In this document: piece by piece, positions 53,408-63,975 of the stretch
Layout of the letters: each line of letters starts with the position of its first letter
How positions within the stretch are numbered: position 1 is the first letter of the stretch
DNA from: Puccinia triticina
Taxonomy: Eukaryota > Basidiomycota > Pucciniomycetes > Pucciniales > Pucciniaceae
Assembly (NCBI RefSeq): GCF_026914185.1
Contig: NC_070560.1
Coordinates: 3,587,501-3,651,500 of the forward strand
DNA length: 64,000 bases
Reading direction: 5' to 3'
Made by a program: the position numbers and the translations under genes
Notes under the pieces: generated by a model
What the model was told of the DNA's origin: nothing
What the model saw: only the letters and a program-made list of their open reading frames with translations
Databases searched by the model: none

Positions 53408-54373
53408 TATTCAATTAGCTAGATTGTTCCTATTAAGGCTGCCCACCCCCCCTATATCTCATGTTTGGAGTTTACCCCATTGCTATAAATTTAATGGTGC
53501 ACAGAATATACACCATAGAAACATTTCTGAAATTTATAGACTCTTTAAATGTGTAACAAAAAAGCTACACAGGTAGCAGTCATTTTCCTACTAAGCGTGC
53601 CAGGTACCTATTTTGTTCTCTCCAAAATTTCAAAGGAAGCTTCAAATGCATGTTTAAATGTTCCTCCAATATTTTGGAACCCTGGTACATGTAACAAAAA
53701 AGATATTCCCTTAGTAGACAGTTGGGAAAAGGGGGTATGCAAAAAATCAATTAAATCATTTAAAGTTGCTTTTTTGGAATTTTGAATGCATGATAATTAT
53801 TTTAAGGATTTTACATGGATTTTAAGCCTATTTGCGTTGCGTAGAAATGAGTAGAAAAAAACCGGGTACAAACGCAGAAAAGGGGGTACGCAAAAACCGG
53901 GTACAAATGCGGAAAACCCGGGTATGTTTAGTAACCCCCTAAATAAATATATATTTACATATAATAATTATACTAGAGGACAAAGCGGCTGCGCCGCTGC
54001 AGGTTCCAGATGCCAAGCTCCTCTTTTGTACTCAGCAGTCATTAATGTAATCACATTTTTTATTAATCCCAGGGGCAACAGTATGTATACCACCAGCAGG
54101 CAAAGATGTCTTTTTCTCAGTGCAAGTAAAAAAGATTCAGAAGATGATGGAGTGGGTGGATATTTCACCTTTCAGGCTCTATGGCCATGGTATTGTGTAA
54201 ATTATGTTTGTTCAATCATAATTTATCAAAAAAAACCTACAAACTGAGGCACCTTTTGTCAGTGACATATGGCAAGCATAATAATTCAGAATCCCCATTG
54301 TGGTGACACCTGTCAATTTTTGGGGGAGTTGCTCAGGTGTCACACATGATGTGATGTAAAAATAGCATTATTA

Positions 54374-54549
54374 GGGAGTGTCAAATAGATAAAATGAACA
54401 ATTAGATACCATTCAGTTCTCCAAAAATAAAACCTTTAATTGTTGGCTCCCAAAGTGTGGTAGGTGAAGGACCAAAATGTTTTGAAAATGGTAGGTTTTT
54501 GAAACCAGCAAATTAAATAATGATGGCTTTGGTCATATCTTATACCCCC
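54374..54549. mobile_element. MITE with TA duplication, 176 bp, copy 2
   Basis: Relative of 13,161-13,337: starts GGGAGTGTCAAATAGATA, ends TCATATCTTATACCCCC, flanked by TA on both sides. Confidence 0.7.
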
Positions 54550-55630
54550 TATCATGTTTGCCATATAACTCCAACAAATGAGGCATAATTCTTAACAGAG
54601 TAATTTAAGGGACTCAGAATAACTACCTAGGAGCTTCCTCCAAGAGATAAAATTACAAGGGGTTGGTCAGCTGTTAATTTTGCAGCTTGGGCTGACTGAG
54701 GTGTTCTTCTTCTTTGTGGCTGTCAATCAGGCTATGTGAACTTGATTTGAATTGAATACTAAAGTATAAAAATGCACTTTTTATTGAGGAACATGATGCA
54801 AATTGGGCTCTATCTCATTATATTAACAAGAATTTCTCATGAAGCATCTGGTGATATTGGCCAAGCACCAACAATTAATGCATGAATGAGTTTTGGCCTC
54901 TTGGCATTGCTCTCCTACAACATTGGAAATAAAATACTTTGGCTTTCCATGACCAACTGACTTACTTTTTCAAGCTGACTGGAGCAAAAGAAAGGGACGG
55001 GCTATTGTTGGTCGTTGCACCTGACAGCATTGGGGGAGTTTGCCTGAGTGTTGGTGGGGGTTGAGTAGTAACATGGTCAACAGGACTTCCTGTTATTTTT
55101 GCGGTGGGCCGTAGGCGACTTTGCACACCAGAACAATACTTGCCAGACCCTGACGTTGCAAGGTTGCTAAGGCAATGACCCCGCTTGCGTGGGGGTTGGT
55201 TGCTGTGTTTGACAAGGTTGGAGCGGCAAGGCGGGAGGGTGGGAGCTGGTTGTTACCTGATTGGCCTGGTGCAGTTTGGACTGAGTTGTAACTCCCTCAA
55301 CCGGATGATTAGCAGTTTGAATTTGATTACTCTACTTTTGGATGGGTTCTCAGTTTTTTCAGAGTGGGGGGCGACCTGAGGAGGCAATCCAAGAAAATTT
55401 TTTGCCGCATTGGGGGATTGGGGGTCTCCACTGGACTCAAAGGGCAATATCATAGATCAGGAGATTAGGATACGGGCAATGCTCACCAAAAAATTTAAGC
55501 GACTTGATACTTGGCAATAATATTTGCCAAACAATTGTGTATTCTCGTCCTGCCTCCAACAAGAGGATAACCCATATGATCCAGGTCAATGTCAAGCATT
55601 AATCTTGGCATGTTAGGCGTCTGTCAACAA
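54550..55630. other. No gene recognised
   Basis: Interior of the probable second Helitron-like element. Short ORFs only; more GC-rich after 55,000. Confidence 0.4.
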
Positions 55631-56050
55631 AACTAAAAATCTAGCCTGCGGCAGTGAAGATACAGCAGATTAGCATCCGGCCAAGTTTGACCAATGAGGG
55701 AGGTTAGGGGAAGATGATTGCCCGCTTTGGGTGTATATGTATCAGGATTTTGAAGAGGCGTTGCTAGGGGCTGATGAAACAATGAAACACTCCGCCGTCA
55801 ACAATTGATTTGGGTGAGCAGCCGGGAGCCCATGAAACGGAATAAAAGCTAAAAATGAAGCCTGCGGACGTGAAAATACAGCAGATTAGCATCTGGCCAA
55901 ATTTGAACAATGTGGCAGGTTAGAGAAGAATGCTTGCCAGCTTGGGTGTGTATGTTTCAGGCTTTTGACGAGGCGTTGCTAGGGGGTGATAAAACAATGA
56001 AACGGTGCGCCGTCAATGATCGATTTGGGCAAGCAGTTGGGAGCTAGGCT
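55630..56050. repeat. About 217-bp tandem duplication
   Basis: Two diverged units starting near 55,634 and 55,850. Each has CTAAAAAT, then GCCTGCGG, ATACAGCAGATTAGCATC, GAGGCGTTGCTAGGGG and AACAATGAAAC in the same order. Confidence 0.7.
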
Positions 56051-56312
56051 GAGTTTGTTATGTATAACCCATCCAAGTCCTGTGCGTTGGACAAAAAAAG
56101 AAACATGCCAGTTGATGATGCTTATGGTTCCAAAAAAAGGTCTAACACGCAACTTGTGGGCTTTGTTTCTCATCACCAAATTCCCCTTTTGGTCCCAGGA
56201 AGAGGAATATTTCTGGGCCGAGGCCAGTGGAAGTGCACTTATACTGTACAGTGTCAGGCCTTGCTCAGCTACTTCATTGTTCTCCCTGATAGAACCTGCC
56301 AGAAGGGAAAGG

Positions 56313-56590
56313 TTAGGACTCAACTCTCTCCATGCAGGTCGCAACCAGTCTCAGAGTTTGGCAGGCCGCAAAGTCACCGCCTAGCTTGACTCCGTTGCGC
56401 AGCCACATGTGGCTGCTTGTACATTGCTCAATCGTCCGGATTGCAAGGCTCGACCTACCCAAAGCGCAGATTGCCCTGGCTGCCGAGAATGTGCGCTCAA
56501 CGCTTGCCAAGCTGGCCGGACAGGCAAGGTCATCCCAAGCCAAAGATCCCAGCACCCGGAAATCCTTTGAATGGGCCTACGGGGAGGTGA
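56313..56590 (-). pseudogene. hAT transposase C-terminal (dimerisation) remnant
   Basis: Minus-strand frame containing HSKDFRVLGSLAWDDLACPA, then SLASVERTFSAARAICALGR and SSLAIRTIEQC. This is the hAT C-terminal dimerisation domain, where an S-x-x-x-ER-x-FS core precedes an R-x-x-L segment. Only this end survives. The 8-bp duplications of the nearby foldback element would fit a hAT source, but no link is shown. Confidence 0.7.
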
Positions 56591-56599
56591 GTAAAAATA

Positions 56600-57356
56600 G
56601 ATTAGTTGCGTTGCAGCGAGATAATGGGGGATGGTTGTGACAATACGGCTTCCAAGAGGGAAGTGCGTGGTTGTGATTGGTCAAATGTATATTTGCCTTG
56701 GCGAGTTCCTAATCTAAGGTGGTAACAAGCAGAAGCTGAGTGGCGGAGGGGGCACTGTATCATGTTGCGGTGGCGTGGGGAGAGATAGCTGGGGGCCTGG
56801 TGATGGCAAAAGCTGCGGCGGCCCTGGGCCAAGTGACCAAAGGGTTGTGGCTTTTTTTGGTGGTTTTTTATCATTCAACAGCCATTGTCATAGCCAAGGG
56901 CCAACAGTGGGTAGGAGACATGGTGTGTTGGACGGAGTGGCGGGCGTTGGCATGGAGCAGGTTGGAGTTGCGCAAGTTGGTGTGATGGCAAGGAGAGGAC
57001 ACAACAGGGAGATTTGCCTATAAATAGAGGCAGTCTGGGATTAGCAATTCCTCAGGCAACTCCTTGGGCTGTAATTCCAGCTCGGGGGTCGTCTCACCCC
57101 GTCCGCTGTTGCACTTGCGCAGTTTGGCGGGGATATTTGTGGACCCCCCTGTGCTTTAGGGCTGGGGGTCTTCCTCTCAGCACTTGTTAAACCTGCTAGA
57201 CAGGGATGGGTGTTGGGCCATGGTGCATCAGCTTGCTGTGCTGGGTGGCTGGTTGCAGACCTGTTTTGTACTGTTGTATTTGAGTAATTATTGTTGTGTT
57301 TTGCAGATTTCTGAGCTGAATCTCATCCTGTGGATTCTTGTTTTGTAAAAGGGGGA
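56600..57356. other. GC-rich segment with TATA-like promoter sequence
   Basis: No recognised gene. GCCTATAAATAGAGG near 57,015 parallels GCCTATTTAAAGAGGG near 51,452 in the other Helitron-like element, each about 300 bp from its 5' end. It may be a shared promoter or subterminal region. Confidence 0.4.
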
Positions 57357-58430
57357 ACCTCTGAACTTTTTTTTTGTATTTTGCTCATTTGTAGGGGAAA
57401 CCCTTGATTTTTTTCTCTATGAAACTGAGGCTTTAATATACTTGGATGTATTATATGTACATAGATTTAAAACATACATATGTAGATATAATAAATAACA
57501 AAAAATAATGAGACAGAATATTATAAACACAAGCACAGGATGGAGTATAAAATAATCCATCCTTATGCCAAATTATGTGAAAGGTAAATTATATTCAATA
57601 AATTTACCCGCGCGCTGGACTGAAATGCAGTGCGGGTGAATTATATGTACAAATGTGCCCGCGTGCGCACAATAAACAGCACAAGTTTATTCTTTGAAAA
57701 ATACCTGTGCGCGCAGTTTATTTGCTCGTGCGCGCGGCTGTGTAAATGTTACACATGTGAAATTTGTTACATGCATATCCTAGCTGGAGACCGGAGTACC
57801 TAAAGGATAACTTAACCGCTACGACTAACTTGACGGAGACAACTCACTACCTGCTACTACCTTGACGGAGAATACCCAACGGAACCAAACGGAAGATTCC
57901 AACAAGTCAATTCATTGATAAGATACAAACCATACCCCAATTACAATCAAGGATAACCGACCCCAACCAATTTGTGTGACTCAATACCTTCCTCAAGCTG
58001 GACAAAAATATTATTTAAAGAGGTAAATTCTCCTCTTTCTTTTTCCCTTCCCTCAGCTAAGACACCACAAACAGAAACCTGACTACTTGATCAAATCAAA
58101 CTCCTTTTCAGAACTCAATCAATCCAGCAGTCAGTTTCCTTCCGTCTCAGCCTTTGTCATCATTTGTGATATCAGAGAACGCCATGATACCAAAAGGGAT
58201 ATTAATAGTAAGTAAGAACCCTTCTTTGTTATTGCCGTGATTCCTTCCTTTATCTGTAAGACTGGGATCCAAGACCAAACCTGCTCGCAGGCCCCAGCAG
58301 CCATTCTCAGAGGGATTAAAACCACCCCCGTCACAACGGGCCCCTCTTTAAAAATTTCTTTATTTTATTCTTTAAAAATAAATAAAAAAACCCCAAAAAC
58401 AAAAAATGTATATCTTTTTTTTATCATCAT
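57357..58430. other. No gene recognised; possible LTR end near 58,165
   Basis: 57,600-57,735 holds alternating GCGCGC/GTGCGC stretches. TATTATTTAAAGAGG at 58,009 and TGATATCAGAGAACGCC at 58,165 resemble a TATA box and an initiator-Met-type primer-binding site, as in Copia LTR ends. No second LTR or coding region supports this. Confidence 0.35.
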
Positions 58431-58432
58431 CC

Positions 58433-58480
58433 GGTGTAGCTAGAAGAGTAGTAGCTCTTGGCATCACCAAGGCTGACAAA
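58433..58480 (-). pseudogene. Short relic related to 6479-6610
   Basis: Minus strand reads VSLGDAKSYYSSSYTG, matching the GDAKS block at 6.5 kb. It ends exactly where the palindrome-arm copy begins. Confidence 0.3.
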
Positions 58481-59024
58481 AAACAATATTCAATTAGCCA
58501 GATTGTTCCTGTTAAGGCTGCCCGGCCCCCCTATATCTCATGTTTGGAGTTTACCCCATTGCTATAAATTTAATGGAGCACAGAATATACACCATAGAAA
58601 CATTTCTGAAATTTATAGACTCTTTAAATGTGTAACAAAAAAGCTATACAGGTAGCAGCCATTTTCCTACTACGCGCGCCACGTACCTATTTTTTTCTCT
58701 CCAAAATTTCAAAGGGAGCTTCAAATGCATGTTTAAATGCTCCCTCAATCTTTTGGAACCCTGGTACATGTAAGAAAAAAGATATTCCCTTAGTACACAG
58801 TTGGGAAAAGGAGGTATGCAAAAAATTAATTAAATCATTCAAAGTTGCTTTTTTGGAATTTTGAATGCATGATAATTATTTTAAGGATTTTAGATGAATT
58901 TTAAGCCTATTTGCGTTGCGTAGAAATGAGTAGAAAAAAAACGGGTACGAACGCGGAAAAGGGGGTACGCAAAAACCAGGTACAAACGCGGAAAAACCGG
59001 GTATGTTTAGTGACCCCCTTATAA
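58481..59024. repeat. Single arm copy of the palindromic element
   Basis: Closely matches 53,408-53,941 in the same orientation, from AATATTCAATTAGCCAGATT to GTATGTTTAGTGACCCCC. Only one arm is present, so it is a solo arm or a truncated copy. Confidence 0.8.
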
Positions 59025-59104
59025 TAAGTTGAATTATGTGTGTATTCAACAATTTATACATTTATAGTGAGCACTGCTCTTACCACAAGTATTCAACCAC
59101 TTTA

Positions 59105-59490
59105 TCCCACTTTCTCAAATCCACAGAATTCTAGACTTCTGGATCTAAGTTTTGGGGTGTTTCAAATACAAAGTTACAACAAAAAATAGCCCACACAACA
59201 AATAAACACAGGCACAAGTTGAAATCCCCAAAGGCCCGAAGGTCCTATGGATGACCCTCCAGCTGTGCCGTAGCAAAGAGCAAAAGTGGGCCAGTTGTTA
59301 TAGTAGTCCAGGAAGGCCCTAATCAAGTGATCAGTGGGCTCCCAGGGAGGGAGTAGGACAAAACCGGAGCCCCTGGGGGGACATCCTCATGGGTGATACC
59401 CTCTTTAAATAAGGAAACACTTGTCCGCCACCACCACCGGCTTCCCCCCTGACCATCAATTGTAGCTCTTGCCACGCTAGGCCAGTCTAC
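59105..59490 (+). mobile_element. Helitron-like 5' end, truncated copy
   Basis: After a host A it starts TCCCACTTTCTCAAATCC and matches the reverse complement of 51,760 back to about 51,375 with small differences. The similarity stops abruptly at 59,490, where unrelated repeat sequence begins. No 3' hairpin was found downstream. Confidence 0.65.
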
Positions 59491-60090
59491 CCGGGAAACA
59501 GAAAAAAAGTCTTGCGGTTTGTACAGCGCTTTCTGTCTAGCATTCTGTTCTAACGACGGCGCGCGCACCCAATAAGTTACTTGACCAAATTTGAAACCCT
59601 GAGATGGACACCTTCCCCTCAGATTTATTGCATGATTAGTAGCTCAAAATAGCTACCTGGAGTTCTTCTTTCAATTGGTCCCGGTTCCAGAGAGTTTGGG
59701 TGAGAATATCAGCTTCTACATTTTTTTCTTTCTTGCTTCTTCTGCCGGACACCTTCTCATAAACTTTATTGCATCATTATTGGCTCAATTGAATCACCTG
59801 GATCTCTGCTTTTGATTGATCTTGGTTTCAAAGAATTATATTTATCAGCGTGGATTTTACAGCAGTTTCCATCATGCCTTCTCCAACCGCGGGGCGCGCG
59901 CCCCCAATGGAAGCTTGACCAAAATTCAAACCCTGCAATCAACACCGTTCCCTTGGATTCATCACAGTCTTGTGCCATCAAATGAAGCGCCTGGATTGCA
60001 CCTTTCAATTGATCCAGTTTGTAGTGAATTCTATTGATGGGCGCGGATTCTACAGCGGCTTCTGTACAGCCTTCCTTTCCGGACACTCAA
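59491..60090. repeat. Imperfect tandem repeats of about 150-190 bp
   Basis: Three diverged units near 59,580, 59,770 and 59,945 share CGCGCGC, ATTGCATCATTATTGGCTCA-like words, a CACCTGGAT-like word and TTGACCAAAATTCAAACCCT. No gene recognised. Confidence 0.45.
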
Positions 60091-60380
60091 CCCAGAGTGT
60101 CCGGTGGGCAGCTTTGTTTGGTGTCCATCCTGGAGTGCCCAATTGTGGGTGCGCATATCTGCACAAAAAGCGTCCATCGGACACTCCTGATGGAGATTGT
60201 CCGATGGATGCTATGTTTTTGGCAACCAAGTGATGCTCCGGGGCAAAAGCAACACTTGAACGCTTTTTGGAAAGCGTCCAAGTGATGATTTTGCCGTGGA
60301 AGCGTCCATCAGATGCTCTGGGAGCATCCTTTGGACGCTTCAAGGGCAAAAGCGTCCATCAGATGGGGCCGTTTCCCAGA
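60091..60380. repeat. Patch of GCGTCCATCGGAC words
   Basis: GCGTCCATC, GTCCGATGGA and AGCGTCCAAG recur in both orientations over 290 bp, in the same style as the patch at 13.55-14.0 kb. Confidence 0.5.
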
Positions 60381-60399
60381 AACCTGCCCCGTGGTGTAC

Positions 60400-60650
60400 T
60401 TTGATTGGTTCTGAACCGGTCACCTTGAAGAATGTATGCCCTTTGCGATAACCGGTTCAGAACTGGTCATCAAGAAAGTGTACCCTCCTGGACGACCGGT
60501 TCAGAACCGGTTGTCATACAGAGTGTACACTCCTCAAAACAACCGGGTCTGAGCCGGTCATCCAGGTACATATACTCTATGATGACCAGTTCTGAGCCGG
60601 TAGTTGCAAAAGTTTTCCCCTCATTGATGAACGGTTCTGGACTGAGGAGA
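60400..60650. repeat. Patch of ACCGGTTCAGAACCGGT palindromes
   Basis: Six units at 40-55 bp spacing, each with a near-perfect palindrome such as CCGGTTCAGAACCGG, separated by GTGTACNCTCCT-like words. Confidence 0.6.
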
Positions 60651-61060
60651 CAATTGCATTGGTTACCAATTGCATCCACCGGGGATTGCATCGGTCTCCG
60701 CAGCCAAGGTTACCTTGCCAAACGGCGGGGTTGAGTTGAGCAAGGCCCATGAGGGATAACTACCGGCCAATTCAAAATTGACAAAGCCAATATCAAGTTG
60801 GCCATTGCATTGCAGGCATCCAATGTGACATCACCCAATGCCAATGCAAAGTTGAGTGGGCTTTGCATTGGCGGGGGGAGTGGTTGACCTCACATCAACC
60901 AAGGATGTGATTGGTTGAGCCCCTGGCAATGTTACATTGCCAAGACCCACATTAAATAGGCCCATTGCAATGCAACATTGGGCGCGCGCAATGTTGCATG
61001 GGCTGGACGTTGTATTGGATGTTTCAACTGATGTAACATCAGATGAAATGTCTGATGCAA
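60651..61060. repeat. Patch of CAATGCAATGTTACATTG words
   Basis: GCATTGG, CAATGCAA and TGTTACATTG words in both orientations, then TGATGTAACATCAGATG near 61,030. Confidence 0.5.
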
Positions 61061-61202
61061 GCACGGATAGCGCTGTCTGACACAACTGCTGTCAGCCTTA
61101 GAGATACAACAAGTATCCTCAAGTCTGCAAAAACTGGTAAACCATTTACAAATCTTGAAATATTATTGAATATTCAAAATCCTTGTGTTAAATTAAGGGG
61201 GT

Positions 61203-61948
61203 TTGGCTGAACGGATGATCCAGACATTAAAGGAAATGATTAGGGGATACTGTGCCTTTGGATTGCAGTTTAAAGATGGTGAAGGATGCACTCATGATTG
61301 GGTGTCATTGTTACCTGCCCTAGAATATGCATACAACTCAAGCATTTATTCCACAAAAGGCAAGGCGCCATTTGAGCTTGAGAGGGGCTGGATACCACAT
61401 ATGCCGCAAGACTTACTCCTCAGCAAAGCAGTGACACTCCACCCCTTGGCGGAAAAATTCCAAGAAATGATGTTGAAAGCGGATCAACACGCTAGTGAAT
61501 GTCTGGGAGAAGCAGTCCAGTATAACAAAGACCGCTGGGACAAGACCCACCGAGAGCATGACATACAGGTAGGAGATCAAGTACTAGTTTCCACAGTTAA
61601 CTTTCAAAACCTTGGGGGGAACAGGAAACTCAAAGATGAATTTGTTGGGCCCTTCTTTGTGAAGCGTTGCATGGTCGGAACGCAGTGGAAATTATTCTAA
61701 CGGAAGGGTACAAACTCAAACACCCCACCTTTCCAGTGAGCCTGCTAAAAAAGTATATCCTACCAGGGGATCATCGCGGAGAACCAGAACCAGTGGTACC
61801 AGAATTGGATGACAATACCTTGCAAGAATTGACAGCCTTGAAGATTTTAGATGAGAAGCTGACACGAGTCAAAGGGCAAGACTGCCGCCTTTATTTGACT
61901 CAATTCAAAGCAAAGTCCGCAGAATTTGACCAATGGCTACGTAAATGA
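61203..61948 (+). pseudogene. Ty3/gypsy integrase C-terminal fragment
   Basis: Begins inside the integrase catalytic core (AERMIQTLKEMIRGYCAFG), passes ALEYAYNSSIYSTKGKAPFE and VGDQVLVSTVNFQNLGGNRK, then a GPFFVK (GPY/F-like) module. A one-base frame change near 61,670 moves to ILTEGYKLKHPTFPVSLLKK and a tail with ILDEKLTRVKGQDCRLYL, in chromodomain position, ending at 61,946. The 5' part of the element is absent. It differs clearly from the 20.5-kb element, so it is another family. Confidence 0.8.
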
Positions 61949-62530
61949 AAGATCCAGAATGCGGATACTCTTCTTTGCAAGTTTAGGGCTAACAAAAGAC
62001 AAGGCGGGACAACTCCCATCACAGCCGTCCTTTTTTGAAGTGGCAAGTGTCAGCTACCTGCTAGTACCAACAGCGCAGCATCTGAAAAAGCAGCCGCGTC
62101 TAGCAGCGCATAAAATACTTTTCACTAAATGAAAGGCCTGTGACTTGCAAAGCTCAGCAGCCAAAAGAGATCAACAGCGTACTGCGTATGACTTGCATGG
62201 TACAGCTGCAGCAAGAGATTGACAAGTTTCCCAGTATAAGTGAGGAGGAATTCTCCAGAGCGGAGATTCCTCAGATTTAGATTTACCAAGCCCGCTACTT
62301 TGTAGTTTTTGACCTTACTCGAATACTGCAATTGGGGCCTTTGAATCAATCTCTTTTCCTTCTTATCTTTTCAAACTTTCAACTCTTTGACTCGACCTCG
62401 TTGATAACGGGTAAGTTTGAGTTACCTCTCCCTTTCTTCCCTCAGCAATCCTCCTAAGAAGCGCCTCTAGCCTCCGCTTGACAGAAGTCAACAGCCCCTC
62501 CTAAGGAGGCGTGGTTATATCTTCCCACAG
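61949..62530 (+). other. Probable 3' end of the second gypsy element
   Basis: Non-coding sequence after the integrase tail with pyrimidine-rich runs at 62,345-62,390. An LTR is likely here but its ends could not be defined. Confidence 0.35.
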
Positions 62531-63425
62531 AGGCAGTCAAGTAGAGCTCCGACCTCTGAGTTGTGATTGCTAGATTCTCTTGTTTTATTCAGAGCTGCGT
62601 CACTAAAGAGACGCGCCCTGACACAAGATACCAGTAGGAATGTTGCCCAAGAAAGATTTGATGTCTTTGGAACTATGTGTTTCTTCAAGACTGAAGTGGA
62701 GGTATTGGACCTTGTAGCAAGGATCAAGGACAAGGCCAATTGCAGCAATTTCTTGAAAAGGTTCCCATTATTTGAGGAAATTCTTCTTCATTGGCTCAAT
62801 GATGTCAGACAGAGGATTGTTTTGGAGCCAAGAGCACTTTGCAAGTAGATTCTCAATTTTTTTTATCACCCGGTAAGTGTGGTTCATTGTTGGGTAAAGG
62901 CTGCCACTCAAAACAAGTGTGACTGACAGACGTACAGAAAGATGACTAGGGTGTTCAGCAGCTATTCTGTCAACTTTTTGACACACATAGAGTAACCAGT
63001 GTTGATACAAATTTTTGGAAGAATGCCAGGTTAAGGGCAGAAATCCTATAGGAGTGCTTGATCTATAAATCTGTCATAGCTTGGCATAGTCTATACCAGC
63101 ATTAATTGGCTTTACTTTTTCAGAAGGAAAATTGTTCAGGACACCGAAATGCTACAACATGAACCCTGAGATAATATCATGCCCGTGCACATTTTCCTTT
63201 TTTTGTTGAGGCCCTCCTCAGGTTTTAATACTTTGTTTATTCATAAGTTTTCATTTAGCATCTCAAACCATTTCCTGTTTTTTGGATTGTCTTTGTGTTC
63301 CGCAGCGCAGCCACGATTTCCCTAGTACTGACTTATAGGCTGTTCACAGGTGCCAGGCACTTGTTTGCGGGTACCCAGAACCCGCAGGGGTACTCGGAGC
63401 CCTCCTTCTTGCCCTCCCAAGCTCC
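62531..63425. other. No gene recognised
   Basis: A plus-strand ORF at 62,567-62,848 looks protein-like (RFDVFGTMCFFKTEVEVLDL) but no family was recognised. The remainder is featureless. Confidence 0.3.
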
Positions 63426-63428
63426 TTA

Positions 63429-63709
63429 GAGCATCTCCAACAAAGCCGCTGTTGCGCGGCCTGAGTCCAACTTTGGCGGGCCGGAGGTCGTTTTTGGCCT
63501 CCAGCGGAGCTGCTGAGAGAGCTGCCAAAATGAGCGGCTGTCAATCAAAGCCACCCTTGGTTGCTTTCTTTGGCAGCTTGGGCATGTATTGGCAGTGTGG
63601 AATCCAGTCTGTAATACAGACTGCTGTGACACAATAGTGACACCTTGCAACATCTGCTTGCAGGCTGCTAAAGGCAAGCTAATCCACCCCCGGACCGTTG
63701 GAGATGCTC
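63429..63709. mobile_element. Harbinger-type MITE, 281 bp, with perfect TTA duplication
   Basis: Termini GAGCATCTCCAAC and GTTGGAGATGCTC, flanked by TTA at 63,426-63,428 and 63,710-63,712. Related to 4270-4622, sharing GAGCATCTCCA and AATCCACCCCCGGAC near the right end. Confidence 0.85.
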
Positions 63710-63729
63710 TTACCATCTCCATTGGTATC

Positions 63730-63975
63730 CGGTGCCTTGCCCTAGTCAGTTAAGGAGGCTTTGTCTTCTGGCGGCGTTGTTGGTGGATTCCCAGCTCAGA
63801 CCAGGGCCTCCTCATTGGTGCCGTGATTGGCTCCTGTGCATATCCAACAGATACAAGGGCCGCCATCCATTCCTGGTTCTCTGTTCCGATCATCAAGCTC
63901 ACCACCCACAATGACTCCAAAGAGGCCCATCATCTGGCAATCAGGATCCTCAAACTGCTCTCTAAAGGCTGAGGA
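63730..63975 (+). other. Possible exon remnant at the window edge
   Basis: One plus frame reads LLIGAVIGSCAYPTDTRAAI, SWFSVPIIKLTTHNDSKEAH and LAIRILKLLSKG before a stop at about 63,970. It looks like real protein, but no family was identified. Confidence 0.3.

Larger units (their letters stand above)
48447..53941. mobile_element. Palindromic TIR element carrying two nested insertions
   Basis: Begins TAGGGGGTTACTAAA and ends with the inverse TTTAGTAACCCCCTA. The flanks are AATAA on both sides (48,442-48,446 and 53,942-53,946); a TA duplication with GGGGG ends is the alternative reading. Removing 49,038-51,760 and 51,978-53,407 plus one 8-bp duplication leaves a continuous foldback sequence of about 1.33 kb centred near 51,835. 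Arms include GTACCCGGTTTTTGCGTACC and a unit with TGTAACAAAAAAGC. No transposase. A third, partial copy of one arm is at 58,481-59,024. Confidence 0.75.
53973..57356 (-). mobile_element. Second Helitron-like element (probable), 3.4 kb
   Basis: At 53,973-53,997 the minus strand shows hairpin GCGGCGCAGCCGC, then TTTGTCCTCTAG and a following T, nearly the same 3' end as the element at 49,038. At 57,356 the minus strand begins TCCCCCTTTTACAAAACAAG and then AATCCACAGGATGAGATTC, resembling the 5' end at 51,760. The preceding base is T where A is expected, so this end is less certain. It contains a hAT remnant, a MITE and a 217-bp tandem duplication. Confidence 0.5.

Noticed and set aside
57780..58190. 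Copia LTR with primer-binding site
   Set aside because: Only a TGATATCAGAG-like word and a TATA-like word support it. No second LTR or pol is present, so kept as a note only.
62567..62848. 93-residue plus ORF as a gene
   Set aside because: Looks protein-like but no family, splice structure or neighbour supports it.
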